Assembly (NCBI GenBank): GCA_963667595.2
Contig: CAXXWD010000010.1
Span: 62,001-126,000, forward strand
From: JAHJQZ01 sp963667595
GTDB lineage: Bacteria; Pseudomonadota; Alphaproteobacteria; Rhizobiales; Devosiaceae
DNA length: 64,000 nucleotides
Reading direction: 5' to 3'
Shown here: piece by piece, positions 18,534 through 27,504 of the stretch
Numbering within the stretch: position 1 is the first letter of the stretch
How the letters are laid out: each line of letters begins with the position of its first letter
Notes under the pieces: generated by a model
Database searches by the model: none
Told to the model about the DNA's origin: nothing
Seen by the model: the letters and a program-made list of their open reading frames with translations, nothing else
Made by a program: the position numbers and the translations under genes

Positions 18534-19946
18534 TCAGCGCTGATCGGCGAGACGCGCAAGGGATTCTTCGCGTCCAAGCAGTTCCATGACTTCGAAAACG
18601 CCGGGGGAAACGGTGCGCCCGGTCAGGGCGGCCCTTAACGGTTGGGCGACTTTCCCAAGTTTGAGACCTTCCCCGTCGGCATACGCGCGGACGATGGCGC
18701 CAAGGGCGTCGGCTGTCCAGCTTTCGGCGGAGGCAAGGCGGTCATAAATGGCTCCGATGGTTTTCCGGGTATCGTCCGTCAGCTGTGCGGCGGCGGGCTC
18801 GGTTATTTCCAGCGGTCGTTTGGCATAAGTGAATTGAGCAAGATCAATGAGTTCGAGAATACTCTTCGCACGCGGCTGTAACTCGGGCAGGGCGGCGAGT
18901 ACCATGGCTTTGCTGGCACGCAGACCGGCCGCATCGCCATCGCGTTCGACCTCGTCGGCGGTTGCGACCATGATGTCGTACAGCCGGGCCGGGTCGGTGT
19001 TGCGGATGTAAAGGCCGTTGAGGTTACCGAGCTTGGTGAAATCGAAACGCGCGGCGCCCTTGTTGATGGCACCGAGTTCGAACCACGCGACCATCTGTTC
19101 CATGGAAAAGATTTCGTCGTCGCCATGCGACCAGCCGAGACGCGCCAGATAATTACAGATGGCCTCGGGCAGATAGCCCATCTTGCGATAGGCATCGACG
19201 CCGAGCGCGCCATGGCGTTTGGAAAGCTTGGCGCCATCCGGACCGTGGATCAGCGGGATATGGGCCATTTCCGGCACGTCCCAGCCGAGCGCGTTGTAGA
19301 TGACGATCTGGCGGGCGGCGTTGGTCAGATGGTCGTCGCCGCGGATGATGTGGGTCACGCCCATGTCGTGATCGTCGACCACCACCGCCAGCATATAGGT
19401 CGGGGTGCCGTCCGATCTCAGAATGATGAAATCGTCGAGGTTCTCCGTCTTGAAGACGACTTCGCCCTGCACGTGGTCGTTGATGCGGATCTCGCCCGAA
19501 ACCGGCGCCTTGATGCGAATGACCGGGGCGACGCCTTCCGGAGCCTCGCTGGGGTCGCGGTCGCGCCAGCGGCCGTCATAACGCGGCGCGCGGCCTTCGG
19601 CGCGGGCCGTCTCGCGCATCTCGGCCAGTTCTTCGGGCGAGGAATAGCACTTGTAGGCCTTGCCGGCCGCAACCAGCTGGTGGGCGATCTCGGCGTGACG
19701 GGCGGCGCGGGCGAATTGCGAGATCGGCTCGCCTTCCCAGTCGAGCCCGAGCCAGGTCAAACCGTCGATCAACGCGGCGGTGGCCGCGTCGGTCGATCGT
19801 TCGCGATCGGTGTCTTCGATCCGCAAAAGCATCTTGCCGCCGGTGTGGCGGGCATAGGCCCAGTTGAACAGGGCGGTTCGCGCACCGCCGATATGCAGAT
19901 ATCCGGTGGGCGAGGGGGCAAAGCGGGTGACGACGGGTTTACTCAT
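18534..19946 (-). CDS. gltX: Glutamyl-tRNA synthetase
   Basis: Class I aminoacyl-tRNA synthetase, 470 aa. The HIGH-type motif is PSPTGYLHIGGARTALFNW (HIG at 18-20) and the KMSKS-type loop is AKLSKRHGALG near residue 240. A C-terminal anticodon-binding helical domain follows. The start at 19946 (MSKPVVTRFAPSP) is the family N terminus; the longer frame would add 29 residues overlapping the divergent comEC promoter. In alphaproteobacteria without GlnRS this enzyme also charges tRNA-Gln before amidation (established knowledge, not visible here). Confidence 0.95.
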   Translation of the reverse strand: MSKPVVTRFAPSPTGYLHIGGARTALFNWAYARHTGGKMLLRIEDTDRERSTDAATAALIDGLTWLGLDWEGEPISQFARAARHAEIAHQLVAAGKAYKCYSSPEELAEMRETARAEGRAPRYDGRWRDRDPSEAPEGVAPVIRIKAPVSGEIRINDHVQGEVVFKTENLDDFIILRSDGTPTYMLAVVVDDHDMGVTHIIRGDDHLTNAARQIVIYNALGWDVPEMAHIPLIHGPDGAKLSKRHGALGVDAYRKMGYLPEAICNYLARLGWSHGDDEIFSMEQMVAWFELGAINKGAARFDFTKLGNLNGLYIRNTDPARLYDIMVATADEVERDGDAAGLRASKAMVLAALPELQPRAKSILELIDLAQFTYAKRPLEITEPAAAQLTDDTRKTIGAIYDRLASAESWTADALGAIVRAYADGEGLKLGKVAQPLRAALTGRTVSPGVFEVMELLGREESLARLADQR

Positions 19947-20050
19947 GGCGTCTTGTCTTGGTGTTTCGACGGGCCGTTGTGTACCATAGGCAGCAACGAG
20001 TGCAAGGCGTGAGAACGGTGGAGCGGGACGCAAGCGTCGAGGGCGGGGGC

Positions 20051-22123
20051 ATGCGTGCCGAAAAGAGCGCCCCGAGCGAGGCCGAAAGGCTCGCTCCGGC
20101 AGACGCCTTTGCCGATGCCATCAGGCGGGCGCTCGACGAACGGCGCGGCTTTCTGCTGTTTCCCTTCGCGCTCATGACGGGGCTGATCCTTTATCGTCTC
20201 CCGAATGTCGAACCGAATCCGGTCGCCGTCATTTTGCTGACACTGGCGGCAGCCGGCTGGCTGGTAGCGGTTCGCTGGCAAAAAAGGCGGGGCGTTGTCG
20301 CCCAGATCGTGTTCGGACTGGCGCTCGGTTTCGCGATTCTGCCCCTGCATGGACTGCTCTTCGGCACCGACATGCTGCACGGATCGCGTTTCGGCATGTT
20401 CGAGGCGCGGGTCGACGAAATTCTGTCGGCATCCGAAACCGAACAGCGGCTGATCCTGTCACACCTCAAAGCGCCGAACGGCCGGGATCCGGGGCCGAGG
20501 CGGGTTCGCCTGTTCGTGCGCAATGGTCCCCAACTGGCGCCCGGCGACATCGTTTCGGCAAAGATGCGGCTTGCCGAGGTGCCGGGGCCGGCCATTCCCG
20601 GGGGCTATGATGCCCAGTTTCATTCCTATTTCGCCGGGATCGGCGCTTACGGGACCAGTATCGGCACGCCCGAGATCCTGCGCCACGAAACCGCGGGGCT
20701 TTCGGAACTGGTGGACGGGTTGCGTCGCGGCATCGGCATTCGCATCGACAAAACCCTCACCGGTCGTCCGGCGGCGGTGGCGCGCGCCCTGACCATCGGC
20801 GATCAATCCCGGATCGACGATGACACGCGCGATACCATGGCGACGGCGGGCATCGCGCACGTGCTGGCCATTTCGGGGCTGCATCTCAGTCTGGTCGCCG
20901 GCGGTGCCTTTGCGGCGTTCCGGGCCTTGTTCGCCGTCTCGCAGCGTTTTTCGCAGCATGTGGCGGTCAAGAAACTGGCGGCGCTGGCGGGCATCGCCGT
21001 GGTGCTTGTCTATCTCGCCATATCCGGCGCCAGCGTCTCGGCAACCCGTGCCAGCGTCATGCTGATTCTGGTGTTCGGGGCCATGCTGGCCGGACGACAG
21101 GCCCTGACCATGCGCAATGTCGCGCTCGCCGCGCTGTTTTTGCTCATCGTCGAGCCGGCAGGGGTGTTCCGGCCCAGTTTCCAGCTCTCCTTTGCGGCGG
21201 TGGCGGCGCTGATCGGCGCTTATGAACAGGCGAGGCGGCGCGACCGTTACGCGGATGGCTGGGGATATCGCGTCTGGCAGTTCTTTGCCGGCCTGATGGC
21301 AACGAGCCTGATCGCCGGATTGGCGACGGCACCCTTTGCCGCCTTTCATTTCCAGCAGACGGCGCCGCTCGGGCTTGTCGGCAATCTCTTCGCCATTCCG
21401 CTTCTGGGCTTTCTCATCCTGCCTTGTCTTACGCTCGGCGTACTCGTCATGCCGCTTGGTCTGGAAGCGCCGTTTCTCGATCTGGCCGGTTGGGGCATTA
21501 CCCAGGTCCTCAACGATGCCGAGCTGGTCGCCATCGCCAGTCGCGCCATTGCGTTCCGGCCGCTGCTTGCGACCAACGTCTTGTTATTCTCGCTCGGCGC
21601 GATGGCCTGGTTCGTGTTCTTCACCGGACGGCTGCGCCTCCTCGGTCCGGCCGTCGCTCTGGTGCTGATACTGGGATGGGGCGTCGCGCCGGTGCCGGAC
21701 GTGTTGGTTTCGGACCGGACGCAGGCGACCGGTTTTCGCGATGGCGACATTTTGCATCTTGTTACCGGCCGCTCAAAAAGCTTCATCACCGATGTCTGGG
21801 CCGAAACCTATGGGCTCAATGTCGTTACTGGCGGAAAGACCATCGCCTGCGACAAACGCGGCTGCATCGGCACGGCGGCCAACGGCACCCGTCTTGCCGT
21901 CGACAAGGACATATCCGCCTTTATCGAGGATTGCGATGTGGTCGATCTCGTCGTGACGCGGCTCAAGGCCCCCGTCTGGTGCCGTGAGACGACAAACGTG
22001 ATCGACGGAAGCGATCTCGCGCGCGGCGGCGTGGTTGCCGGTTACTGGCGCAAGGATACCGGGACATACGATCTCGTGTCCGCGATAACCGACCCCGACC
22101 GGCCCTGGCGCATCGCAGAATGA
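20051..22123 (+). CDS. comEC: ComEC/Rec2-family DNA uptake membrane protein
   Basis: Predicted inner-membrane channel for single-stranded DNA in natural transformation. About 690 aa with a first pair of hydrophobic segments, a DUF4131-like extracytoplasmic domain (about 110-220), then the multi-helix Competence domain with HVLAISGLHLSLVAGG and SGASVSATRASVM. The C-terminal 130 residues look like a degenerate metallo-beta-lactamase-type domain without an HxHxDH motif, as in rhizobial homologues. Start uncertain: ATG 20051 was chosen, GTG 20009 is the alternative. It is divergent from gltX and convergent with the SMP-30 gene 10 bases away. Confidence 0.9.
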   Translation: MRAEKSAPSEAERLAPADAFADAIRRALDERRGFLLFPFALMTGLILYRLPNVEPNPVAVILLTLAAAGWLVAVRWQKRRGVVAQIVFGLALGFAILPLHGLLFGTDMLHGSRFGMFEARVDEILSASETEQRLILSHLKAPNGRDPGPRRVRLFVRNGPQLAPGDIVSAKMRLAEVPGPAIPGGYDAQFHSYFAGIGAYGTSIGTPEILRHETAGLSELVDGLRRGIGIRIDKTLTGRPAAVARALTIGDQSRIDDDTRDTMATAGIAHVLAISGLHLSLVAGGAFAAFRALFAVSQRFSQHVAVKKLAALAGIAVVLVYLAISGASVSATRASVMLILVFGAMLAGRQALTMRNVALAALFLLIVEPAGVFRPSFQLSFAAVAALIGAYEQARRRDRYADGWGYRVWQFFAGLMATSLIAGLATAPFAAFHFQQTAPLGLVGNLFAIPLLGFLILPCLTLGVLVMPLGLEAPFLDLAGWGITQVLNDAELVAIASRAIAFRPLLATNVLLFSLGAMAWFVFFTGRLRLLGPAVALVLILGWGVAPVPDVLVSDRTQATGFRDGDILHLVTGRSKSFITDVWAETYGLNVVTGGKTIACDKRGCIGTAANGTRLAVDKDISAFIEDCDVVDLVVTRLKAPVWCRETTNVIDGSDLARGGVVAGYWRKDTGTYDLVSAITDPDRPWRIAE

Positions 22124-22133
22124 CGATTGGCTT

Positions 22134-23009
22134 TCACAGCCTGACCGGAGTTTCAGGCAGGCCGGCAACGTCCAGCGGAAAGGCAAAGATGCCGCCGGCA
22201 TGCGGAAAGCGCCGGCTGGTGGCATCATCCATGTCCTGGGCGGCCGTTGTGATGAAAAGGGTCTTGAGATCCGCGCCGCCAAAAGCGGAGCAGGTGACGT
22301 TGGGACTGGGAACCTCGATGGCGCGATCGAACTTGCCGTCCGGGGTAAAACGCCTGACCCGGCCGCCGCCATATTCGGCCACCCACAGACACCCTTCGGT
22401 GTCGGTAACGGCGCCGTCGGGCACTGTCGACTGATCCGTCAGATCGATGAACACCTCCCAATCCCCCGACGGGAACCCGGTCTCGGCATCGATCGCCACC
22501 CGTTCGATCCGTCGCGTCGGGGAATCGGCGAAATAGGCAATGCGCCCATCCGGCGAAAAGCAGGTGGCATTGGGAATGGACACATCCCTGCGGATCGGTT
22601 TCAGCACGCCATCGCGATAGTGATAGACCGACCCGACGCCGGTTTCGAGCTTGCGGCCCATGGTCCCGAGCCACCAGCTTCCCTGCGGGCAAACGCGGCT
22701 GTCATTGGAGCGCGTGACCGGATTGTCAGCCTCGAACGGCAGGTGCGGGGTCATTCGTTCGGTTTCGATATCGAATTTGAAAAGCGCGGTCGCCGAGGCC
22801 ACGAGCAGTGTTTTGTCGTCGATGATGGCTGCCGCCGCCGCTGGTTCGCCGAGATCGGTGACACAGAGAATCGTGCCGCCTGCATCGGCGCGGAAGAGCT
22901 TGTGGTTGTTGATGTCGAACCAGAAGAGTTCGTTTCGGTCCGGATGCCAGAGCGGTCCCTCACCGAGACTGCAACGGCAATCGACGAAAAGTTGGGCTTT
23001 GTCGGGCAT
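22134..23009 (-). CDS. SMP-30/gluconolactonase family sugar lactonase
   Basis: Calcium-dependent six-bladed beta-propeller lactonase, 291 aa, probably hydrolysing an aldono-lactone to its sugar acid. The metal triad fits the family: Glu17 in SLGEGPLWH, Asn147 in SIPNATCFS and Asp198 in TVPDGAV, with Asn102 in the substrate pocket. It lies 19 bases after the dgoK stop on the same strand, so the two form an operon divergent from a XylD-like dehydratase. The context suggests D-galactono-, L-arabinono- or D-xylono-lactone as substrate; the sequence alone does not decide. Confidence 0.85.
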   Translation of the reverse strand: MPDKAQLFVDCRCSLGEGPLWHPDRNELFWFDINNHKLFRADAGGTILCVTDLGEPAAAAAIIDDKTLLVASATALFKFDIETERMTPHLPFEADNPVTRSNDSRVCPQGSWWLGTMGRKLETGVGSVYHYRDGVLKPIRRDVSIPNATCFSPDGRIAYFADSPTRRIERVAIDAETGFPSGDWEVFIDLTDQSTVPDGAVTDTEGCLWVAEYGGGRVRRFTPDGKFDRAIEVPSPNVTCSAFGGADLKTLFITTAAQDMDDATSRRFPHAGGIFAFPLDVAGLPETPVRL

Positions 23010-23028
23010 GGGGCGGTCTCACCTAACT

Positions 23029-23958
23029 CTAGAATTCCAGTATCTGGCGGCGGGCGGCATCAAGGCCGAGACGCACCGCGCGCGTTGCCTCAATGCAGTC
23101 GGATTCGGCGCCGTCTTCGGCAAGGGCTGCAGCATAAAGGTCGCAAAGCTTCTGCGTGCCGATCAACGTGATTTTTCCCGACTGGCGCCAGTCGCGATGC
23201 GCGGCGATTTCGGTGCCGATCAGCAGGCCGGAAAGATAGCCCCGGCACCAGCTCGGTGGACGATCGGCCACCAGAGCAGCGGCGCGGGTGCGAAACAGGT
23301 TGGCGCTGAGGCGTTCCGGGCCATCGAGACCCTCCATGAGACCGGAGGCCAACCCGTCATCGGAAGGCGGTTCGGCGGTATCGCCGGCGAGGGCGTGGCG
23401 TAGCACCGAATAGGCGGACAACACGCCGTAAAGCTCGCCGGTCATCGCCGTTTCGAACCGCGCGACGGTGCCGTTTTCGATCATCACCCATTTGGAATGC
23501 GTGCCGGGCAGGCACACGATTCCCTCGAAACCGGGAGAGATGTCGAGAAGGCCGAGAAGCTGGGTTTCCTCGCCGCGCATGACGTCCTCGTGCCCCGTTT
23601 CGGTTACACAAAGGCCCGGCAGGATGGCGGGCAGGAAACGCGTATCGTCCAGCACATCGGGCCGCACTGCCGCCTGTCCAATTCCGTCGAGACGGGCGGG
23701 TAGGGGCAGATAGGGCGCTTCGGCCCAGCCCTGGCGCGCGCCGGCCATGCCGCAGATCAAAACAGGCAGCGCCGGGCCGTCCGCGACAAGATGGTCGGCC
23801 AGTAGATCGGCGAGAACCTCGGGATAATCGGCCGGCGTCAGATGCGACATGCCTTGTCCGGACACAAAGGAAAACAGCGTTTCGCCGTTCGCGTCCACGC
23901 CCCAGAGCCGCAGGTTGCTGGTGCCCCAATCGGCGGCGATCCAATGCGGTTTGTCCAT
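23029..23958 (-). CDS. dgoK: 2-dehydro-3-deoxygalactonokinase
   Basis: Phosphorylates 2-keto-3-deoxy-galactonate to KDPGal, 309 aa. The N terminus has the phosphate-binding AADWGTSNLRLWG, followed by LICGMAGARQGWAEAPYLPLPA and LPGTHSKWV, all characteristic of DgoK. The start at 23958 (MDKPHWIAADWGTS) is supported by GGGAGGA upstream; the longer frame lacks family sequence. No KDPGal aldolase (DgoA) is adjacent, so the next step must be encoded elsewhere. It heads a two-gene minus-strand operon with the SMP-30 lactonase. Confidence 0.9.
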   Translation of the reverse strand: MDKPHWIAADWGTSNLRLWGVDANGETLFSFVSGQGMSHLTPADYPEVLADLLADHLVADGPALPVLICGMAGARQGWAEAPYLPLPARLDGIGQAAVRPDVLDDTRFLPAILPGLCVTETGHEDVMRGEETQLLGLLDISPGFEGIVCLPGTHSKWVMIENGTVARFETAMTGELYGVLSAYSVLRHALAGDTAEPPSDDGLASGLMEGLDGPERLSANLFRTRAAALVADRPPSWCRGYLSGLLIGTEIAAHRDWRQSGKITLIGTQKLCDLYAAALAEDGAESDCIEATRAVRLGLDAARRQILEF

Positions 23959-24037
23959 GAGAAACGTCCTCCCCCAAGGATCGTGCGCACCCGATCTCCA
24001 TGCGATGCGTAAAGGCGATGCTACAAAGAGTCTTTGG

Positions 24038-24076
24038 CTGGCGCCATGCCGCATGACGATTTTGGTCTGGCGCCAT
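24038..24076. promoter_or_regulatory. Duplicated palindromic operator candidate
   Basis: In the 196-base divergent region between dgoK and the dehydratase, CTGGCGCCAT occurs twice (24038-24047 and 24067-24076), 29 bases apart. Each contains the perfect palindrome TGGCGCCA. Two identical dyads between divergent promoters fit a regulator-binding site, although no regulator gene is adjacent to this module. Confidence 0.4.
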
Positions 24077-24154
24077 TTTCTTCTTGATCAAAGATGCCTA
24101 GAACACTAGCGGCGCATCCCGATAGGCTGGGGATGGCGCGGTTGAGGAGATAAG

Positions 24155-25978
24155 ATGTCAAAGCGCGATAACGATCATCAGGAGAGCGGCAAGCCGCGCG
24201 GGAAGCTGCGTTCGGAAGCCTGGTTCAACAATCCGGCCAATATCGACATGACCGCGCTCTATCTTGAGCGCTATCTCAATTTCGGACTGTCGCTCGACGA
24301 AATGCAATCGGGCCGGCCGATCATCGGTATCGCCCAGACGGGATCAGATCTTTCTCCATGCAATCGCCCCCATCTCATGCTCGCCGATCGTATCCGGGAA
24401 GGCGTGCGCGAAGCCGGCGGCATCGTATTGGAATTTCCCGTGCATCCGATCCAGGAAACGGGCAAGCGCCCGACCGCATCGCTCGACAGGAACCTGACCT
24501 ATCTCGGACTGGTCGAGGTGCTTTACGGCTATCCGATCGATGGCGTCGTTCTGACCATCGGGTGCGACAAGACCACGCCGGCGCTTTTGATGGGTGCGGC
24601 CACGGTCAACATTCCGGCCATCGCCTTTTCGGACGGGCCGATGCTCAATGGCTGGTACAAGGGGCAGCGTACCGGATCGGGCTCGATCGTCTGGGAAGCC
24701 CGGCAGATGCTGGCAGCGGGCGAGATCGACAATCGCAAATTCGTCGAGCTGGTCGCCTCGTCGGCACCTTCGGGCGGCTATTGCAACACCATGGGCACGG
24801 CGACGACGATGAACTGTCTGGCCGAGGCGCTGGGCATGCAGTTGCCCGGCTCGGCGGCCATTCCCGCGCCCTATCGCGACCGCCAGGAAATGGCCTATCT
24901 GACCGGCAAGCGCATCGTCGAGATGGTCCGCGAGGACATGAAGCCCTCGGACATCCTGACCAAGGACAATTTCATCAACGCCATCCGCGTCAACTCCGCC
25001 ATCGGCGGATCTTCAAACGCACCGATCCATATCGGCGCCATCGCCAAACATATCGGGGTCGATCTCGACATCAGGGAATGGCAGAAAGAAGGCCATGACG
25101 TGCCGCTTCTGGTCAATCTGCAGCCGGCGGGCGAGTATCTCGGCGAGGATTTCTATCGCGCCGGAGGCGTGCCGGCAGTCGTCGGCGAGTTGATGAGCAA
25201 AGGGCTGATCCGCGAAAACGCGCCCACGGTCAACGGCAAGACGATCGGCGAAAACTGCACCGGCAAGCAAACGGAAAACCCCGACGTCATTCGCCCGATC
25301 GACGATCCGCTGAAGCAGAAGGCCGGCTTTGTCGTCTTTAGCGGCAACCTGTTCGACAGCGCCATCATGAAGACGTCGGTCATTTCGGACGATTTCCGGG
25401 CGCGCTATTTGTCCAATCCCGATGATCCGGACGCGTTCGAGGGGCCGGCTGTGGTGTTTGACGGGCCAGAGGACTATCACAAGAAAATCGACGATCCGGC
25501 GCTCGCCATCACCGAAAAAACCATCCTGTTCATCCGCGGCGCCGGCCCGATCGGCTATCCGGGTGCGGCGGAAGTGGTCAACATGCGTCCGCCCGCCTAT
25601 CTCATTCAGGAAGGCATTTCGGCTTTGCCCTGTGCCGGCGATGGGCGGCAATCCGGCACGTCCGGTTCTCCCTCGATCCTCAATGCCTCGCCGGAAGCGG
25701 CGGCCGGCGGCGGGCTGGCCATTCTCAAGACCGGCGACAGGGTCCGCATCGATCTCAAAAAAGGCACTGCCGACATGCTGGTGCCCGAAGAGGAACTGGA
25801 ACGGCGCCGTCGGGAGTTGGCGGCGGCTGGAGGCTACAAATACCCGGATCACCAGACGCCCTGGCAGGAAATCCAGCGCGGCATGATCGACCAGTTGAGC
25901 GAAGGCGCCGTACTGAAACCGGCCGTCAAATATCAGCGCGTCGCCCAGACCAAGGGCATCCCGCGCGACAGCCATTGA
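24155..25978 (+). CDS. IlvD/Edd-family sugar-acid dehydratase, D-xylonate dehydratase-like
   Basis: Iron-sulfur dehydratase, 607 aa, converting an aldonate to a 2-keto-3-deoxy acid. Cys69 (SDLSPCNRPH), Cys137 (TIGCDKTTPA) and Cys210 (GGYCNTMGTA) match the [2Fe-2S] ligand positions of pentonate dehydratases, and GDGRQSGTSGSPSILNASPE holds the catalytic serine region. The overall pattern closely resembles Caulobacter XylD from memory, and differs from biosynthetic IlvD. D-xylonate, D-gluconate, L-arabinonate or D-galactonate are possible substrates. GAGGAGAT precedes the ATG. It is divergent from dgoK, whose kinase product would fit a hexonate substrate. Confidence 0.88.
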   Translation: MSKRDNDHQESGKPRGKLRSEAWFNNPANIDMTALYLERYLNFGLSLDEMQSGRPIIGIAQTGSDLSPCNRPHLMLADRIREGVREAGGIVLEFPVHPIQETGKRPTASLDRNLTYLGLVEVLYGYPIDGVVLTIGCDKTTPALLMGAATVNIPAIAFSDGPMLNGWYKGQRTGSGSIVWEARQMLAAGEIDNRKFVELVASSAPSGGYCNTMGTATTMNCLAEALGMQLPGSAAIPAPYRDRQEMAYLTGKRIVEMVREDMKPSDILTKDNFINAIRVNSAIGGSSNAPIHIGAIAKHIGVDLDIREWQKEGHDVPLLVNLQPAGEYLGEDFYRAGGVPAVVGELMSKGLIRENAPTVNGKTIGENCTGKQTENPDVIRPIDDPLKQKAGFVVFSGNLFDSAIMKTSVISDDFRARYLSNPDDPDAFEGPAVVFDGPEDYHKKIDDPALAITEKTILFIRGAGPIGYPGAAEVVNMRPPAYLIQEGISALPCAGDGRQSGTSGSPSILNASPEAAAGGGLAILKTGDRVRIDLKKGTADMLVPEEELERRRRELAAAGGYKYPDHQTPWQEIQRGMIDQLSEGAVLKPAVKYQRVAQTKGIPRDSH

Positions 25979-26322
25979 TGGAACAAGACTCTTTTTCCCT
26001 CCTCCTTGCGGGGAGGGATCAAGGGTAGCGGTATCGGCGTTGGTTCGCGGAACGCGCGTCGCTGGTGCGGCGGGCGAAAAAGCGGACCCCCGCTTTCGCG
26101 TCAATCCGTTGCGAACAATGGAACGGCGGGTTGAAAAAACAGGCTTCGGTTTTTCCTTAAAAAAGTAGCCACCAGGAAATGAAGCCAAGTGTTTGAAGCG
26201 ATCAAAACGGCTGACGCTCCAGCCGGTGACACGTCGCCCAACCTGGCCCGATAATGCCGGACCATCCTTTCCGTCACGGGGAAGAAGACGGTGCGACCGT
26301 TTCCCGCTCGGAACCGAAAGCG
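25979..26322. other. Intergenic gap with hairpin between dehydratase and lexA
   Basis: No gene is visible in these 344 bases between convergent genes. TCCCTCC (25996-26002) pairs with GGAGGGA (26012-26018), preceded by a T run. The hairpin starts 18 bases after the dehydratase stop and may end its transcript, or be another small dispersed palindrome. An A/T-rich imperfect hairpin near 26130-26160 could serve lexA. Confidence 0.5.
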
Positions 26323-27039
26323 TCAGTACTTTCTCAGCAAGCCGACCAGCCGGCCCTGCACCTTGACGCGGTCGGGGCCGAAGATCCGGGTTTCATAGGC
26401 CGGATTGGCTGCTTCGAGCGCAACCGAATTCCCCTTGCGGCGCAAGCGTTTGAGCGTTGCTTCCTCGTCGTCGATCAAAGCGACGACGATCTCGCCGGTG
26501 GTGGCCGTGTCCTGTTTGTGGATGACGACGGTATCGCCGTCGAAGATCCCGGCCTCAATCATGGAATCGCCACGCACTTCCAGCGCGAAATGCTCACCGC
26601 CGCCCAGCATTTCGGGCGGCACGGCAACCGTATGCGAATGGGTCTGGATCGCGGCGATCGGCGTGCCGGCGGCAATGCGGCCCATGACCGGCACGACGAC
26701 CGATTGTTGCGAACGCACCTCTTCGCCGGATGCGCGCGGCGGCGGCGAAGCCACCTTGCCAAGCGTTCCTTCGATGACCTCCGGCTCGAAACGGGCGCGA
26801 CGGCCGCCGAGCGAGGGATTGTAGGATTCGGGCAGCTTGATGATTTCGAGCGCGCGCGCCCGGTTGGGCAGGCGGCGAATGAACCCGCGCTCCTCAAGGG
26901 CGGTGACCAGGCGATGGATGCCGGACTTGGATTTCAGATCCAGTGCTTCCTTCATCTCGTCGAACGAAGGCGGCACGCCGCTTTCCTTCATACGTTCGTG
27001 GATGAACATCAAAAGCTCGTATTGCTTGCGCGTCAGCAT
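26323..27039 (-). CDS. lexA: SOS repressor LexA
   Basis: Represses the DNA-damage regulon and self-cleaves with activated RecA. 238 aa. The N-terminal winged helix spans about residues 1-65 (MLTRKQYELLMFIHERMKES start). The cleavage site is Ala124-Gly125 in RIAAGTPIAA, and the catalytic dyad is Ser159 (RGDSMIEAG) with Lys197 (EATLKRL). The start at 27039 follows a GGGGGGAAGC stretch; an upstream in-frame extension would run through the operator. Two LexA boxes lie just upstream, so it represses itself. The usual rhizobial neighbours beyond lexA (moeA, moaC, trpC) are absent here. Confidence 0.96.
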   Translation of the reverse strand: MLTRKQYELLMFIHERMKESGVPPSFDEMKEALDLKSKSGIHRLVTALEERGFIRRLPNRARALEIIKLPESYNPSLGGRRARFEPEVIEGTLGKVASPPPRASGEEVRSQQSVVVPVMGRIAAGTPIAAIQTHSHTVAVPPEMLGGGEHFALEVRGDSMIEAGIFDGDTVVIHKQDTATTGEIVVALIDDEEATLKRLRRKGNSVALEAANPAYETRIFGPDRVKVQGRLVGLLRKY

Positions 27040-27063
27040 GGCTTCCCCCCCAAGCGGGAATCG

Positions 27064-27078
27064 GAACAGAGATGGAAC
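27064..27078. promoter_or_regulatory. LexA box, proximal to lexA
   Basis: GAACAGAGATGGAAC is a perfect GAAC-N7-GAAC direct repeat, the known alphaproteobacterial LexA operator. It starts 25 bases upstream of the lexA start codon. Confidence 0.8.
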
Positions 27079-27088
27079 ATATGTACAT

Positions 27089-27103
27089 GTTCCCAAAATG
27101 TTC
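27089..27103. promoter_or_regulatory. LexA box, distal to lexA
   Basis: GTTCCCAAAATGTTC is a second perfect site (GTTC-N7-GTTC, opposite orientation), 10 bases from the first. Paired opposed sites suggest tight autoregulation. Confidence 0.78.
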
Positions 27104-27504
27104 TGCAACCTTTGGGGTTAAAAATACGGTAAGGTTAAGGCACGCGGGATTATTTGGGACTGGCTGACCTCACTATTCGGGACTGAAAACGCAGTAAGTA
27201 TCTGACCCGTCCCACCCAGATCCGTCGCGCAGGACTGGAAGCTCCGCTTCGTCCGATCGATAGACAAGCACGTGTGCCAGGGTCGTGTGCCTCTTTTCTG
27301 TTGGCGCAGGTTTCTGTTGGCGCACGGCCCCGGTCAGGCGACATGCGATGCCGCCCGGAGGGGCACCTACCCCATCAGTTCACTTCGCAGCTTACGGCAC
27401 TATCCAATTGCCGAGGGGCGCTCAACCCGACGTCTCACCACTTGACGACCGGATCACCGTGGATTAATTGTTGGACCAATGGTCGGGCAATAAACCAAAG
27501 TGAT
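27104..27504. other. Gap between lexA and the GntR cluster, with a short direct repeat
   Basis: No credible gene is seen in these 401 bases. A 14-base sequence, TTTCTGTTGGCGCA, occurs twice in tandem (27295-27308 and 27311-27324). The gap marks the end of the conserved block and the start of accessory genes, so it may be an old junction. A candidate operator for the GntR regulator lies near its right end. Confidence 0.5.
27471..27479. promoter_or_regulatory. Candidate GntR operator
   Basis: TTGGACCAA is a perfect dyad around a central base, 25 bases before the GntR start. FadR-subfamily GntR regulators bind short dyads of this type. Assigned from position and symmetry only. Confidence 0.35.
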
